Notes under the pieces: generated by a model | What the model saw: the letters and a program-made list of their open reading frames with translations, nothing else | Database searches by the model: none | Told to the model about the DNA's origin: nothing | Made by a program: the position numbers and the translations under genes | Assembly: GCA_027669155.1 (NCBI GenBank) | Contig: JAQEDR010000010.1 | Span: 4,740-68,739 of the forward strand | Length of the DNA stretch: 64,000 nucleotides | Direction of reading: 5' to 3' | DNA from: Peptoniphilaceae bacterium AM52-5BH | GTDB lineage: Bacteria; Bacillota; Clostridia; Tissierellales; Peptoniphilaceae | In this document: one piece after another, positions 27,619-35,958 of the stretch | Numbering within the stretch: the stretch's first letter is position 1 | Layout: each line of letters starts with the position of its first letter

Positions 27619-28602
27619 CTATTTCATATTTAAAAATTCTTGCCATATATCTTCATCTCTACTATAGTCATATTTTTTATTGTTATTATTACTGCCTTTT
27701 ATAATTTCCATATTTTTAATATTTTCATCTGCATTATATAAGAGTGTAAGCAAGTAAGCGTTTATGTTTCTTATATCTTTGGGTGCGTTTTCTTTTAAAT
27801 ATGTCAATACATAATCTATATGTTTATAGTTTAGATTTAGAATCTTTTCTTTTAACTTTTTATGATCTATCTTCAGCCCACCTATGTGAATGCTTTTAGA
27901 ATTATTTAATGCTCTTACCAAAACATTTATAATTACATCTACTTGTTTCTTATCTTCTATCCTTGATTTTTCAAATATTTCATAAGATATATTATTTTTA
28001 ATATTTTCTTTTAATTTTGCCTCCTCCAAAATTGTTCCATCTAAATTTTTTTCTTCATCTTTTAAGAATGCTATGGAGGTGGAATTATTAAAATCAGTAT
28101 TACTAATATCAGTATTATTAATATTAGTATTATTAGAGTCCTCTTTTAAAACTTCTTGAGATTTATTATTGAAACTTCTTGAAGTTTGATTTTTAAACTT
28201 CTGCAAGTTTACTTTTGAAACTTCTGTAGCTTTATTGTTTCCTGTGTATATAAAGTTCTTTACATAAAGTAGATTTGGCTTGCCAAGTCCCTGTCTCTTT
28301 TTTTCTAATAGTCCTATTTCTTCAATTTCTTTCATTATCTTAACGGACTTATTTCTACCCCAATTTAACACTTCCATAATTTCTTCTATGGTGTAGATGA
28401 TATATACTTTGTTTGACTCATCTAACCATTTGTTTTTTAGTGACAAACTCATTCTATCTAATAAAATTCCATATAAGACTTTAGCTTCTACTGACATATT
28501 ATTAAAATATTGATTAGTAAATAAAGATTTTGGAATTCTAAAAAATGAATATTGCTCTGCTTCATTGCCATAATAATACTCAAATTCTACTATTTCTTTC
28601 AT
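27619..28602 (-). CDS. repA: RepA_N-type replication initiator
   Basis: 327 residues with the N-terminal RepA domain found in elements of this group: YSFFRIPKSLFTNQYFNNMS, then AKVLYGILLDRMSLSLKN and a winged-helix EEIMEVLNWGRNKSVKIMKE (about 20-110). A C-terminal DnaD-like helical region lies at 215-300. It should start replication of the excised element. Start at 28602 is set by AAAGGGGGTG just upstream. A longer frame to 28641 would run through a terminator hairpin and is rejected. Confidence 0.88.
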   Translation of the reverse strand: MKEIVEFEYYYGNEAEQYSFFRIPKSLFTNQYFNNMSVEAKVLYGILLDRMSLSLKNKWLDESNKVYIIYTIEEIMEVLNWGRNKSVKIMKEIEEIGLLEKKRQGLGKPNLLYVKNFIYTGNNKATEVSKVNLQKFKNQTSRSFNNKSQEVLKEDSNNTNINNTDISNTDFNNSTSIAFLKDEEKNLDGTILEEAKLKENIKNNISYEIFEKSRIEDKKQVDVIINVLVRALNNSKSIHIGGLKIDHKKLKEKILNLNYKHIDYVLTYLKENAPKDIRNINAYLLTLLYNADENIKNMEIIKGSNNNNKKYDYSRDEDIWQEFLNMK

Positions 28603-28626
28603 CTTACACCCCCTTTCTTGGCACAG

Positions 28627-28661
28627 AAAAAGAGACAGCATATCTTAATTTGCTATCTCTT
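28627..28661 (-). terminator. Terminator/attenuator upstream of repA
   Basis: A GAGATAGCA/TGCTGTCTC stem (one G-T pair) followed by TTTTT on the minus strand, 24 bp before the repA start. A 10-codon frame (28674-28706, MLRLKNLRIK) precedes it and touches the stop of the upstream gene. repA must therefore be expressed through it. Confidence 0.7.
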
Positions 28662-28699
28662 TTAAAAAATACTCTATTTAATTCTTAAATTTTTAAGCC

Positions 28700-30178
28700 T
28701 TAACATATCAAGTGTAATATTGAATAATCGCTAGATAACTCTATTACAAGAAAAAAGATTATTATTAATATAATCCAAATACCAAAATATTTATTCTTAT
28801 CTTTATCAATTCTGTTCTTTTTATCATCAATTTTGTATTTCTCAAATAGTTGTTCTAATTCTACTTTTGAGAATATATCTGTATAATATATTTTTAAAAA
28901 CTCATAAGTATCAAACAACTCTTCTAATCCTTTATCTACACTGCTTTTTGTCAAAATAGCATAGAAAATTGAACCAATCCCTATAAGTTCAAAAATTTTA
29001 ATTCTATCCGAATTAAGTATTGAATTATAAATAGGAACATTTTCTGTAACATTAGTTAGTACAACTGTTATCATAAATGCAAAAACAGCAACAATATTTG
29101 CCACTATATTAGACAAAAGTTTATTTGCGTATTCTCTAGATTCATAAACTATTTTTATAATGGTATTACTTATCTGCGACTTAGCTTCTATAAACTTATC
29201 AACGTTAGATTTTAAATACAAATTATAATTGGAGTAAATTAATCTTACTATATCTTCATTTAAATCAAATAATTTTAAAAACCTACAATGAATTGATATT
29301 ATATTTCTAGCTATTGTACATTTATCTACATGACTTCCATCATTATATATCCAACTATATAATCTATAAAAGTTATCATTTTCATTCAAGTCTAAAATTC
29401 TACTTCTATATTCTATATTTCTTTGTCCAGATATGTTACCAACAATATTTTCATTATCAATAACTACAGAATTAGAAATAAACGATATAGACAAAATCAA
29501 TTTTATTCTATCGAATAAACTTTGAAATTTAGCATTTGTGCTAGCATTCACCCAATTAAAATCATCAGGAATTAGGTTATAAATTTCCGAATTAATTATA
29601 GATGTTATATCTCTATGCTTCTCCATCAGTTTACTTCTATTTATACTATTTTTTAAATTTAAATTTTTACTATTATCAATAAAATACATAGTTTCTGTAT
29701 TAAATCCAACTATACTTTCTTGTGTCTCAAAAATTATACTATTTGAAACATTACTCAATATATCTGAAAAAGCATTCATGACTTCATTAACACTAAGCGA
29801 GCATATATCTTCGATAAACTTATTTAAATCATATATAGTCATTGTATTTTTAACTATATTCTTTTTGATTTTGATTTTTAACGTTATTTCTTGATCTACT
29901 AAAGTATTATTGATAAATTTATTATATGAACTCTCTACGCTATCACCGTTAAAATTAAATTCTTCTTCATTTTCATTTTTAAAACTAAACTCTTCATAAT
30001 CATCTCTTGCATTTTTTAAATCATACAAACATTTTATATCATCAAATTTTAATCTTTCGTTTGCTTTAAATTTTGCAGTTACCGCTAGTATGCTAACTCT
30101 TTCTGATACTTCATATTCGCATATTTCTTTTATTTCTTTTAAAGCTTCTATAAAAATAGTAGTTAACATACTTAACAT
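28700..30178 (-). CDS. Uncharacterised membrane protein, second gene of a cargo module
   Basis: 492 residues with no recognised domain. Residues 1-345 look soluble and rich in Asn, Ile and Glu. Two membrane helices follow (IVANIVAVFAFMITVVL near 355; IFELIGIGSIFYAILT near 395), then a charged segment and a last helix (YFGIWIILIIIFFLVIEL near 470). This build suggests a sensor or effector anchored at the membrane. It follows the NdpA-like gene by 12 bp, shares its regulated promoter and has a ribosome site (AAGGAGG) upstream. ATG at 30178 or 30169 are both possible starts. An anti-phage or exclusion role is inference from position only. Confidence 0.7.
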   Translation of the reverse strand: MLSMLTTIFIEALKEIKEICEYEVSERVSILAVTAKFKANERLKFDDIKCLYDLKNARDDYEEFSFKNENEEEFNFNGDSVESSYNKFINNTLVDQEITLKIKIKKNIVKNTMTIYDLNKFIEDICSLSVNEVMNAFSDILSNVSNSIIFETQESIVGFNTETMYFIDNSKNLNLKNSINRSKLMEKHRDITSIINSEIYNLIPDDFNWVNASTNAKFQSLFDRIKLILSISFISNSVVIDNENIVGNISGQRNIEYRSRILDLNENDNFYRLYSWIYNDGSHVDKCTIARNIISIHCRFLKLFDLNEDIVRLIYSNYNLYLKSNVDKFIEAKSQISNTIIKIVYESREYANKLLSNIVANIVAVFAFMITVVLTNVTENVPIYNSILNSDRIKIFELIGIGSIFYAILTKSSVDKGLEELFDTYEFLKIYYTDIFSKVELEQLFEKYKIDDKKNRIDKDKNKYFGIWIILIIIFFLVIELSSDYSILHLIC

Positions 30179-30190
30179 TACCTCCTTACT

Positions 30191-31201
30191 TTAATTATTA
30201 AATATATTAATCAACCTTTCATTATCTGTTTCAATTTTTACGTATAATCTTCCATCAGATTCTCGTTGCATACTTATTTTATTAGGATCAATATGACCCT
30301 TTATCTTCAGTTCTATATTGTCACTTACCTTAAATATCCTTTCCGAAGCTTTTTTTAAACTTTCTGGTATTGAGTTAAATTGATTATCAAAATTATGAGT
30401 TTTGGGGAGTTCCAGAAGAGAATCTTTTAATTTATTTATATCAATATTATTATTATCAGTTTTATATCCTGTGACTAGATTTTTAACCATTTCAGGATAA
30501 TCTACTAATGTTTCTTTTCTTAATTCTCCTACTAAAGAATTCTTTAATATAAAGTAGTCTCCTTCTGAATACTTCTTTACTTCTCTTCTCAAAAGAGCAT
30601 CTACTGATTTAAAAGCACTTATTGTATTAATTTCATCATTTCTAACTTCATCTAGTTCTAAAAAACTATCAGTCCAATACTTTGCTTTATTATTAAGAAA
30701 TATTTTTGACTCTATTGAACCTACATCTTCATTAATTGACTCAAAGATACATGTTTTCCATATTTTTTGTTTATCTCTTGAAAATCCACTTTTAAAGCTA
30801 TAATCTATATCATCAACAAATTTCTCATGTTCAACTTTTGCAATAACATACATATAATTATCTGTATCATCTAATACAACAGCCTGGATTAAACTACCTT
30901 TTTGTATATCTACTCCCATGTTTGAAATTTTTTCTTGCACTTTTATTTCTTCTTTTAATAATCTACGAGAAATATTCTTGTTTAGATTGCCAAACTCATC
31001 TTGATTACTGACAATTCCCAATATAGAACTTACTACTTCTGTATTTAGCGATCTACTTTTATACTTTCTTGTTGATTCATTCAACTTAAAATAATTTATC
31101 AGCTCTTCAATATAAGCATTAAAGTTCTCGCCTATATCTCGATCTTCAATTTCTCTTTTATCATAATTGATAATATTTACGGATTTCTTGACAATCTCCA
31201 T
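30191..31201 (-). CDS. NdpA/NA37-like protein, first gene of a cargo module
   Basis: 336 residues, about the length of E. coli nucleoid-associated YejK (NdpA). The pattern is similar though weak: a central GSLIQAVVLDDTDNYMYVIA strand pair, ESKIFLNNKAKYWTDSFLEL, and a C-terminal IELKIKGHIDPNKISM strand. If correct it binds nucleic acid. I chose ATG at 31201 because GGAGGG lies eight bases upstream; the longer frame starts inside the operator. It is transcribed from the promoter with 13-bp inverted repeats. An assignment to NdpA is tentative. Confidence 0.65.
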   Translation of the reverse strand: MEIVKKSVNIINYDKREIEDRDIGENFNAYIEELINYFKLNESTRKYKSRSLNTEVVSSILGIVSNQDEFGNLNKNISRRLLKEEIKVQEKISNMGVDIQKGSLIQAVVLDDTDNYMYVIAKVEHEKFVDDIDYSFKSGFSRDKQKIWKTCIFESINEDVGSIESKIFLNNKAKYWTDSFLELDEVRNDEINTISAFKSVDALLRREVKKYSEGDYFILKNSLVGELRKETLVDYPEMVKNLVTGYKTDNNNIDINKLKDSLLELPKTHNFDNQFNSIPESLKKASERIFKVSDNIELKIKGHIDPNKISMQRESDGRLYVKIETDNERLINIFNN

Positions 31202-31213
31202 TCCTATACCCTC

Positions 31214-31258
31214 CACTCTAATCATGTTATTATTTATAATTATATCATGATTAGAGTG
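31214..31258 (-). promoter_or_regulatory. Promoter of the two-gene module with perfect 13-bp inverted repeat
   Basis: CACTCTAATCATG (31214-31226) and CATGATTAGAGTG (31246-31258) are exact reverse complements 19 bp apart, about three helical turns centre to centre. The minus strand has an extended -10 (TGATATAAT) between the arms. The proximal arm ends at the ribosome site. A dimeric repressor binding both arms would shut the promoter. Confidence 0.75.
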
Positions 31259-31360
31259 TTATAAGCTATAAATAAAATATACTAAAAAATTTCAACCTAT
31301 TAAAAATGGAATACTAATATAATCTGAAAATTCAATGCTTTGTGGAAGCTCTAATTTTCA

Positions 31361-31864
31361 CTAATTTATTGTATCTGTCATCATTATACTATCCGCCCCA
31401 GATCCAGTTGGCCCTGTAAAAATAATCATTCCGGATCTTTTCTTTAGGACTTGGTCGATTTTTCCTATAGAGTCTTCGGTAAATCCCAAGAGCCTACTTG
31501 TCTTCTTAAACTCATCTATTGATAGGATTCTTAGGACTATCTTTTCGCCATTTACTGTATTTAGGCTCGATACCCTGAAGTCTATTCCTTGAAATTCTTT
31601 TAGTCTTAGGTTGGCGTCTTGGGGACGTCTTTTCTCTGAGATGTCCATCTTTGCCATTAGCTTGATCTTGCTTACTAGCTTTTCGTATTGGGAAAGATTA
31701 ATCCTCATATATTCCCTAAGATCTCCATCTACCCTAAGTCTTATTTTTGAATAATCGCTGAAGGCTTCGATATGGATGTCGCTTGCCCTAAGTTTAATAG
31801 CATCTTTTATTAGATTTTTGATAAATTTATCTATATTTACTCCAAGAGCTCTTCCATCAGTCAT
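31361..31864 (-). pseudogene. GspE/PilB-type ATPase truncated by element insertion
   Basis: The reading frame begins as a normal GspE/PilB N2 domain (DAIKLRASDIHIEAFSDYSK, then RRPQDANLRL and GIDFRVSSLNTVNGEKIVLR), reaches GPTGSG of Walker A, and then runs into unrelated ADSIMMTDTIN and a stop. The Lys-Ser-Thr that should follow GSG is gone. The remaining gene is expected left of position 1, beyond the other end of the element. The intact protein would power a type IV pilus or competence pseudopilus. Its start overlaps the comM stop as TAATG. Confidence 0.9.
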
Positions 31865-33402
31865 TAGTTGCTCCAGTATTTGTCATCCAAGGATCTGTAG
31901 CGGATTGCTTCTAGGAGATGTTTGGATTCTATTTCCTTACTTCCTTCAAGGTCTGCTATCGTCCTTGACATTTTTATTATCTTATTAAAGGACCTAACTG
32001 AGAAATTGTATTTATTAAAGGCCATTTTGGCGATTTTTTCTACATCCTCTGATAGCTTAATATATTTTTTCATCTGATTAGTATTTAGCTCTGAGTTTGT
32101 GGAAATCTTCTCGTTCTTGTATCTTTCTTCCTGGATAAGCCTTGCTCTTACAACTTCTTCCTTAAGCTCACTTGATGACTTGGACTTACTATCATCCTTT
32201 AAGTCTTCGTATTTGACAGGCTTTATCTCTATATGTATATCGATTCTATCAAGTATAGGAGATGAAATCTTGTTGAGGTATCTCCTTATTTCATTGAAGG
32301 AGCAAGTACATTCCTTCAAGGGATTGCCGTAGTTACCACATGGGCAAGGATTCATGGCGGCAATTAGGATAAAGTCAGCCGGGTATTTCACTGAAGCCTG
32401 GGACCTTGCTACGTTTATTTCCTTATTTTCTAGGGGCTCTCTTAAGGCTTCTATTACATTTTTCTTATATTCTGGAAATTCATCCAAAAGGAGCACTCCC
32501 TTGTGGGCTAAGGTAATCTCTCCTGGCCTTGGGACGGAGTGACCTCCTCCAATAAGTGCTACTTCGCTTGATGTGTGATGAGGTGCCCTGAAGGGCCTTT
32601 CGTTTACTAGATGACCACTATCGAGGAGGCCCATAATGGAATAGATCTTGGTTACTTCTACCTTCTCGTCAAAGCTCATGTCTGGAAGGATTGTAGGAAG
32701 GTGCTTGGCAGAAAATGTCTTTCCAGAGCCTGGAGCTCCGATCATTAGGACATTGTGATTGCCTGCAGCTGCTATTTGAAGGGCACGCTTTAGGCTTTCT
32801 TGGCCCTTTAAGTCCTTGAAGTCGTAATCATAAGTTTTCTCTTCAGTGATTTTACTTAAATCTATTTCGTAGGCTTTGACCTGCTTTTCCTTGTTCAAAA
32901 AGGCAACAAGGTCGTTTAGCTTATCGAAAGGGTAGATTTCTATATCTGAAATTATGGCACACTCGTCCTTATTATCATAAGGAATTATGAATTTCGTAAA
33001 ACCAAGCTCACGCATGGCTATAACCATGGCTAGGGCCCCTCTTATAGGAACTATTCTTCCATCTAGGGAAAGCTCGCCTAGGATTATGTATTCTTCGTAA
33101 TCGAAGTTAATTACGCCCATAGATCCTAAAAGAGAAATAGCTATTGGTAGGTCTAGTTGAGTTCCTTCCTTCTTTAAGTCAGCTGGGGAAAGATTGATTG
33201 TAATCCTTCCTGCTGGAAATCTGTAGCCGGAGTTAATTAGGGCGACTCTCACCCTGTCTCTTGATTCCTTAATTGATGAGTCAGGAAGACCCACTATAGT
33301 GAAGGAAGGAAGGCCTGATGTTATGTCGGATTCCACTTCTACAAGTTTGCCATCAAGGCCGATAAGGGTTGTCGTGTTAGTTTTCGAATACATCTTTATC
33401 AC
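31864..33402 (-). CDS. comM: YifB/ComM family magnesium-chelatase-like AAA+ ATPase
   Basis: 512 residues. The N-terminal Lon-protease-like domain (about 15-170) includes VGLPDSSIKESRDRVR and NLSPADLKKEGTQLDLP. The AAA+ core has Walker A GAPGSGKT near 222 and Walker B LLLDEFPE near 300. A C4-type zinc-like loop (NPCPCGNYG...CTC) is present at about 350-370. ComM is a branch-migration helicase that extends heteroduplex during natural transformation. Next to a pilus or competence ATPase gene this fits a DNA-uptake locus, now interrupted by the element. Confidence 0.93.
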   Translation of the reverse strand: MIKMYSKTNTTTLIGLDGKLVEVESDITSGLPSFTIVGLPDSSIKESRDRVRVALINSGYRFPAGRITINLSPADLKKEGTQLDLPIAISLLGSMGVINFDYEEYIILGELSLDGRIVPIRGALAMVIAMRELGFTKFIIPYDNKDECAIISDIEIYPFDKLNDLVAFLNKEKQVKAYEIDLSKITEEKTYDYDFKDLKGQESLKRALQIAAAGNHNVLMIGAPGSGKTFSAKHLPTILPDMSFDEKVEVTKIYSIMGLLDSGHLVNERPFRAPHHTSSEVALIGGGHSVPRPGEITLAHKGVLLLDEFPEYKKNVIEALREPLENKEINVARSQASVKYPADFILIAAMNPCPCGNYGNPLKECTCSFNEIRRYLNKISSPILDRIDIHIEIKPVKYEDLKDDSKSKSSSELKEEVVRARLIQEERYKNEKISTNSELNTNQMKKYIKLSEDVEKIAKMAFNKYNFSVRSFNKIIKMSRTIADLEGSKEIESKHLLEAIRYRSLDDKYWSN

Positions 33403-34294
33403 CTAATCCTAATATTTTCTGATATTTCAAAAAGTCTTCATGAGGGATAGCTTCATAAGTCACATAGTCTCCCTCCATATTTATAAAACCAACCTTTCCA
33501 CAATGAAGGAGCTGGTGGTCGAGATTGAAATTATGCTTGACATTGCCATATATAGGATCTCCCAGAATAGGGTGGTTGATATGGGTCATATGGACTCTTA
33601 TCTGATGGGTCCTTCCTGTTTCAATCTTTATTCTAAGAAGAGAAAAGCCTTCCACCTCGCTTATGACCTCATAGTGGCTTACGGCCCTTCTTCCAGTATT
33701 TCTTACAGCCATCTTCCTTCTGTTGTGGACATCCCTATCCATAAAATTATCAATAGTGCCCTTTTTCTTATTGAAATTACCGAAAACTATGGCGTAATAG
33801 TATTTGTCGACCTTTCTTGTCTCAAACATTTTCTTGAAATACTTATAGGCTACATTGGTTTTTGTTATAGCGATAAGACCTGTAGTATCCTTATCGAGCC
33901 TATGGACAATACCTGGCCTATCGTCTCCGCCAATATGAGAGAGCCCATCGTAGCCGTATTTACCGAGGAGGCCATTAACTAGAGTTCCTGTAATGATTTT
34001 CCCTGCTGGATGGACTATGACATTACTATCCTTATCGATAATGGCGTAATCATCGTTTTCAAAAATCACCTTAAGATCCATATCTTCTGCCTTAAGTTCT
34101 GGTACATGGAAAAGCGAGTCGTCAATTTCGATCTCATCACCCTCACTTAGCTTAAAGCTAGGCTTTACGGAAGAATTATTTACTTTTATTTTTTTATCTT
34201 TGATGAAGTCCTTAATCTTCTCACGAGGGATCTCCTCTAGTTCATCAGATATAAACTTATCAATTCTTATTATTTCATCTGCAATCATTATCAT
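33377..34294 (-). CDS. RluA-type 23S rRNA pseudouridine synthase
   Basis: 305 residues with an N-terminal S4 RNA-binding domain (about 10-70) and the RluA catalytic core with the active-site Asp in HRLDKDTTGLI near 135. The substrate (RluD-like position or other) cannot be told. A TATAAT lies about 10 bp before the first ATG, so the mRNA leader is very short or a slightly later start (ATG at 34288) is used. It overlaps comM by 26 bp. Confidence 0.9.
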   Translation of the reverse strand: MIMIADEIIRIDKFISDELEEIPREKIKDFIKDKKIKVNNSSVKPSFKLSEGDEIEIDDSLFHVPELKAEDMDLKVIFENDDYAIIDKDSNVIVHPAGKIITGTLVNGLLGKYGYDGLSHIGGDDRPGIVHRLDKDTTGLIAITKTNVAYKYFKKMFETRKVDKYYYAIVFGNFNKKKGTIDNFMDRDVHNRRKMAVRNTGRRAVSHYEVISEVEGFSLLRIKIETGRTHQIRVHMTHINHPILGDPIYGNVKHNFNLDHQLLHCGKVGFINMEGDYVTYEAIPHEDFLKYQKILGLGDKDVFEN

Positions 34295-34356
34295 ATTAAT
34301 ATTATATCATTTAAGGTACTTTTCTTAAACTATTTAAAAATTAGAAATAAGCACAT

Positions 34357-34645
34357 AAAAAGGAGAGCTTAACTGCTCTCCTCTTTGCCCGGGTTTCTCG
34401 AGATTAAGATGATATGGAGGGGTACTAATTCTCAATTCATCAATAAGCATTTCTCAGTTTGCTTATTCTCTAACAGGATCTAATGAATTTGTATCCGTTG
34501 TAATAATACTTTACCGCTAACAGCGTAAAAGTAAATGGTTTTAAAGACAACTATTAGTTCTTTATGGTCTGATTTTTCTTTTCAGGAGGTGCTGAGATAC
34601 CCAACCATACAAAAACTTTAAAATCATAAGTTACAGCCAACGGAT
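34357..34645 (-). ncRNA. Probable structured RNA of about 290 nt with intrinsic terminator, family unknown
   Basis: The 570-bp gap between the RluA gene and exonuclease III holds no gene. On the minus strand several perfect stems nest. The outermost is 34638-34645 with 34493-34500 (8 bp), then 34616-34623 with 34539-34546 (8 bp), then 34604-34609 with 34563-34568. Two further stems lie on the 3' side: 34483-34489 with 34434-34440, and 34460-34467 with 34442-34449. It ends in an AGGAGAGC/GCTCTCCT terminator with TTTTT (34357-34382). No match to a T-box, TPP riboswitch, tmRNA, RNase P or SRP core was seen. Confidence 0.55.
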
Positions 34646-34877
34646 TATCTTTATTTCAGTTCATTTTTTATTTCTATGATCAATTTAAAAATATTAAGTA
34701 TCAAAATGATCACATTTAGAAATTCTATTAAATTCATTAGACAACCTTCTTGACCATAAAACCTTGTTGTTTTAACAGAGTAATATACTCTTTTTCCTTC
34801 TATAAAAAAGCTTTATTTGCAAATACTGGGATTTATCCTATAATTATCTTAGTAAAAGAAAATGTAAAGGAGACTTA

Positions 34878-35702
34878 ATGAAATTTATTTCTTGGAACAT
34901 AGATTCTCTAAATGCTGCCCTAACCAGCGATTCCAAAAGAGCAGTAATGACTAGAGATGTTCTATTAACTATAAAAAACGAAAACCCTGATGTAATAGCC
35001 TTGCAGGAGACCAAGCTTCCAGCAAATGGACCTAGCAAAAAGCATATCGAAAAGCTTAGTGAATTCTTCCCTGAGTATGATTATGTATGGATTTCCTCAA
35101 GGCCAACTGCTAGAAAATCCTACGCGGGAACTATGACCCTCTACAAAAAGGGCCTCAATGTAAAGGAGTCCTTCCCAGAAATTGGCGCACCAGATACGAT
35201 GGATCTTGAGGGTAGAATTCTTACCCTAGAGTTTGAGGACTTCTACTTCACCCAAGTCTACACACCTAATGCCGGTGGCGAGCTTAAGAGACTTCCTCTA
35301 AGAGAAGAATGGGATAAGCTTTTTGCCGACTATCTCGCTGGGCTTGATCAGAATAAGCCAGTTATAGCCACAGGGGATTTTAACGTTGCCCATGAAGAAA
35401 TAGACCTTGCTCACCCTGATAGCAACCACATGTCAGCAGGCTTTACAGATGAAGAGAGAAGAGGCTTTACCAATCTTTTAAATAGGGGATTTACAGATAC
35501 CTTTAGACATCTTAACAAGGACCTTGAGGGAGCCTACACCTGGTGGGCCCAAAGAGTTAAGACAAGTAAGATCAACAACTCAGGCTGGAGGATTGATTAC
35601 TTCCTTGTATCTGATAGGCTAATGGAAGATGTTATAGATTCTACCATCATAGATTCCGGCGATAGACAAGATCATACACCAATAATGCTTGAAATTAAAT
35701 AA
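34878..35702 (+). CDS. xth: Exodeoxyribonuclease III-type AP endonuclease
   Basis: 274 residues of the ExoIII family. Motifs are KFISWNIDSLNAAL at the start, ALQETKLP (catalytic Glu near 44), TQVYTPNAGGELKRL, GDFNVAHEEIDLAHP, YTWW and a C-terminal SGWRIDYFLVSDRL followed by DHTPI. It cuts at abasic sites in base excision repair. Ribosome site AAAGGAG lies just upstream. It is a single gene transcribed on the plus strand and closed by a terminator. Confidence 0.93.
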   Translation: MKFISWNIDSLNAALTSDSKRAVMTRDVLLTIKNENPDVIALQETKLPANGPSKKHIEKLSEFFPEYDYVWISSRPTARKSYAGTMTLYKKGLNVKESFPEIGAPDTMDLEGRILTLEFEDFYFTQVYTPNAGGELKRLPLREEWDKLFADYLAGLDQNKPVIATGDFNVAHEEIDLAHPDSNHMSAGFTDEERRGFTNLLNRGFTDTFRHLNKDLEGAYTWWAQRVKTSKINNSGWRIDYFLVSDRLMEDVIDSTIIDSGDRQDHTPIMLEIK

Positions 35703-35705
35703 GAA

Positions 35706-35773
35706 AAATCGTCCCTCTTGGGAATCTAGATTTAATAAATCATAGTAAGCCCAAAGATTTGGGACGATTTTTA
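35706..35773 (+). terminator. Terminator after exonuclease III
   Basis: Long hairpin with AAATCGTCCC/GGGACGATTT outer stem followed by TTTT; an inner CTTGGG/CCCAAAG stem adds stability. The 185 bp from here to serS hold nothing I recognise. Confidence 0.8.
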
Positions 35774-35958
35774 TTTGTTAATATCGATATTTTTTTATCT
35801 TCATCAAAACTTTCTTAGCTTAAGGATAAGGCTACAATATCATCTATCCTTGTTTGAATTTTCTTACATGAAGATAGCAATTAGCCTTATAAGGAATTTT
35901 AAAAATTCTAATCATCAAAATCCGCAGATAAGCTAGCTTAACCACGGATATTATAGTT

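Larger units (their letters stand above)
1..31394. mobile_element. Integrative conjugative element of the Tn1549/CTn type (right part, left end outside the window)
   Basis: The block carries a full conjugation core in canonical order (RepA, DnaC-like loader, PcfB, VirD4, SSB, Maff2, VirB6, PrgI, VirB4, NlpC/P60, DUF4315, CD1107, TopB, SNF2/methylase), all on the minus strand and very AT-rich. The right boundary is placed at about 31,394 because a chromosomal GspE-like gene loses its reading frame there in the middle of its Walker A motif. Relaxase and site-specific recombinase are not visible and are expected beyond position 1. Cargo: two toxin-antitoxin pairs, an orphan DNA methyltransferase and an uncharacterised two-gene module next to the right end. 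The boundary is inferred from the broken gene; the exact attachment core was not determined. Confidence 0.9.

Noticed and set aside
28603..28641. Longer start of repA at 28641
   Set aside because: It would translate the terminator hairpin; the strong ribosome site just before 28602 decides the start.
34585..34605. TPP riboswitch-like string (GCTGAGATACCC) on the plus strand
   Set aside because: The second conserved half (CTGATCTGGATAATGCCAGCG-like) is missing, no thiamine gene follows, and the stems and terminator read on the other strand.
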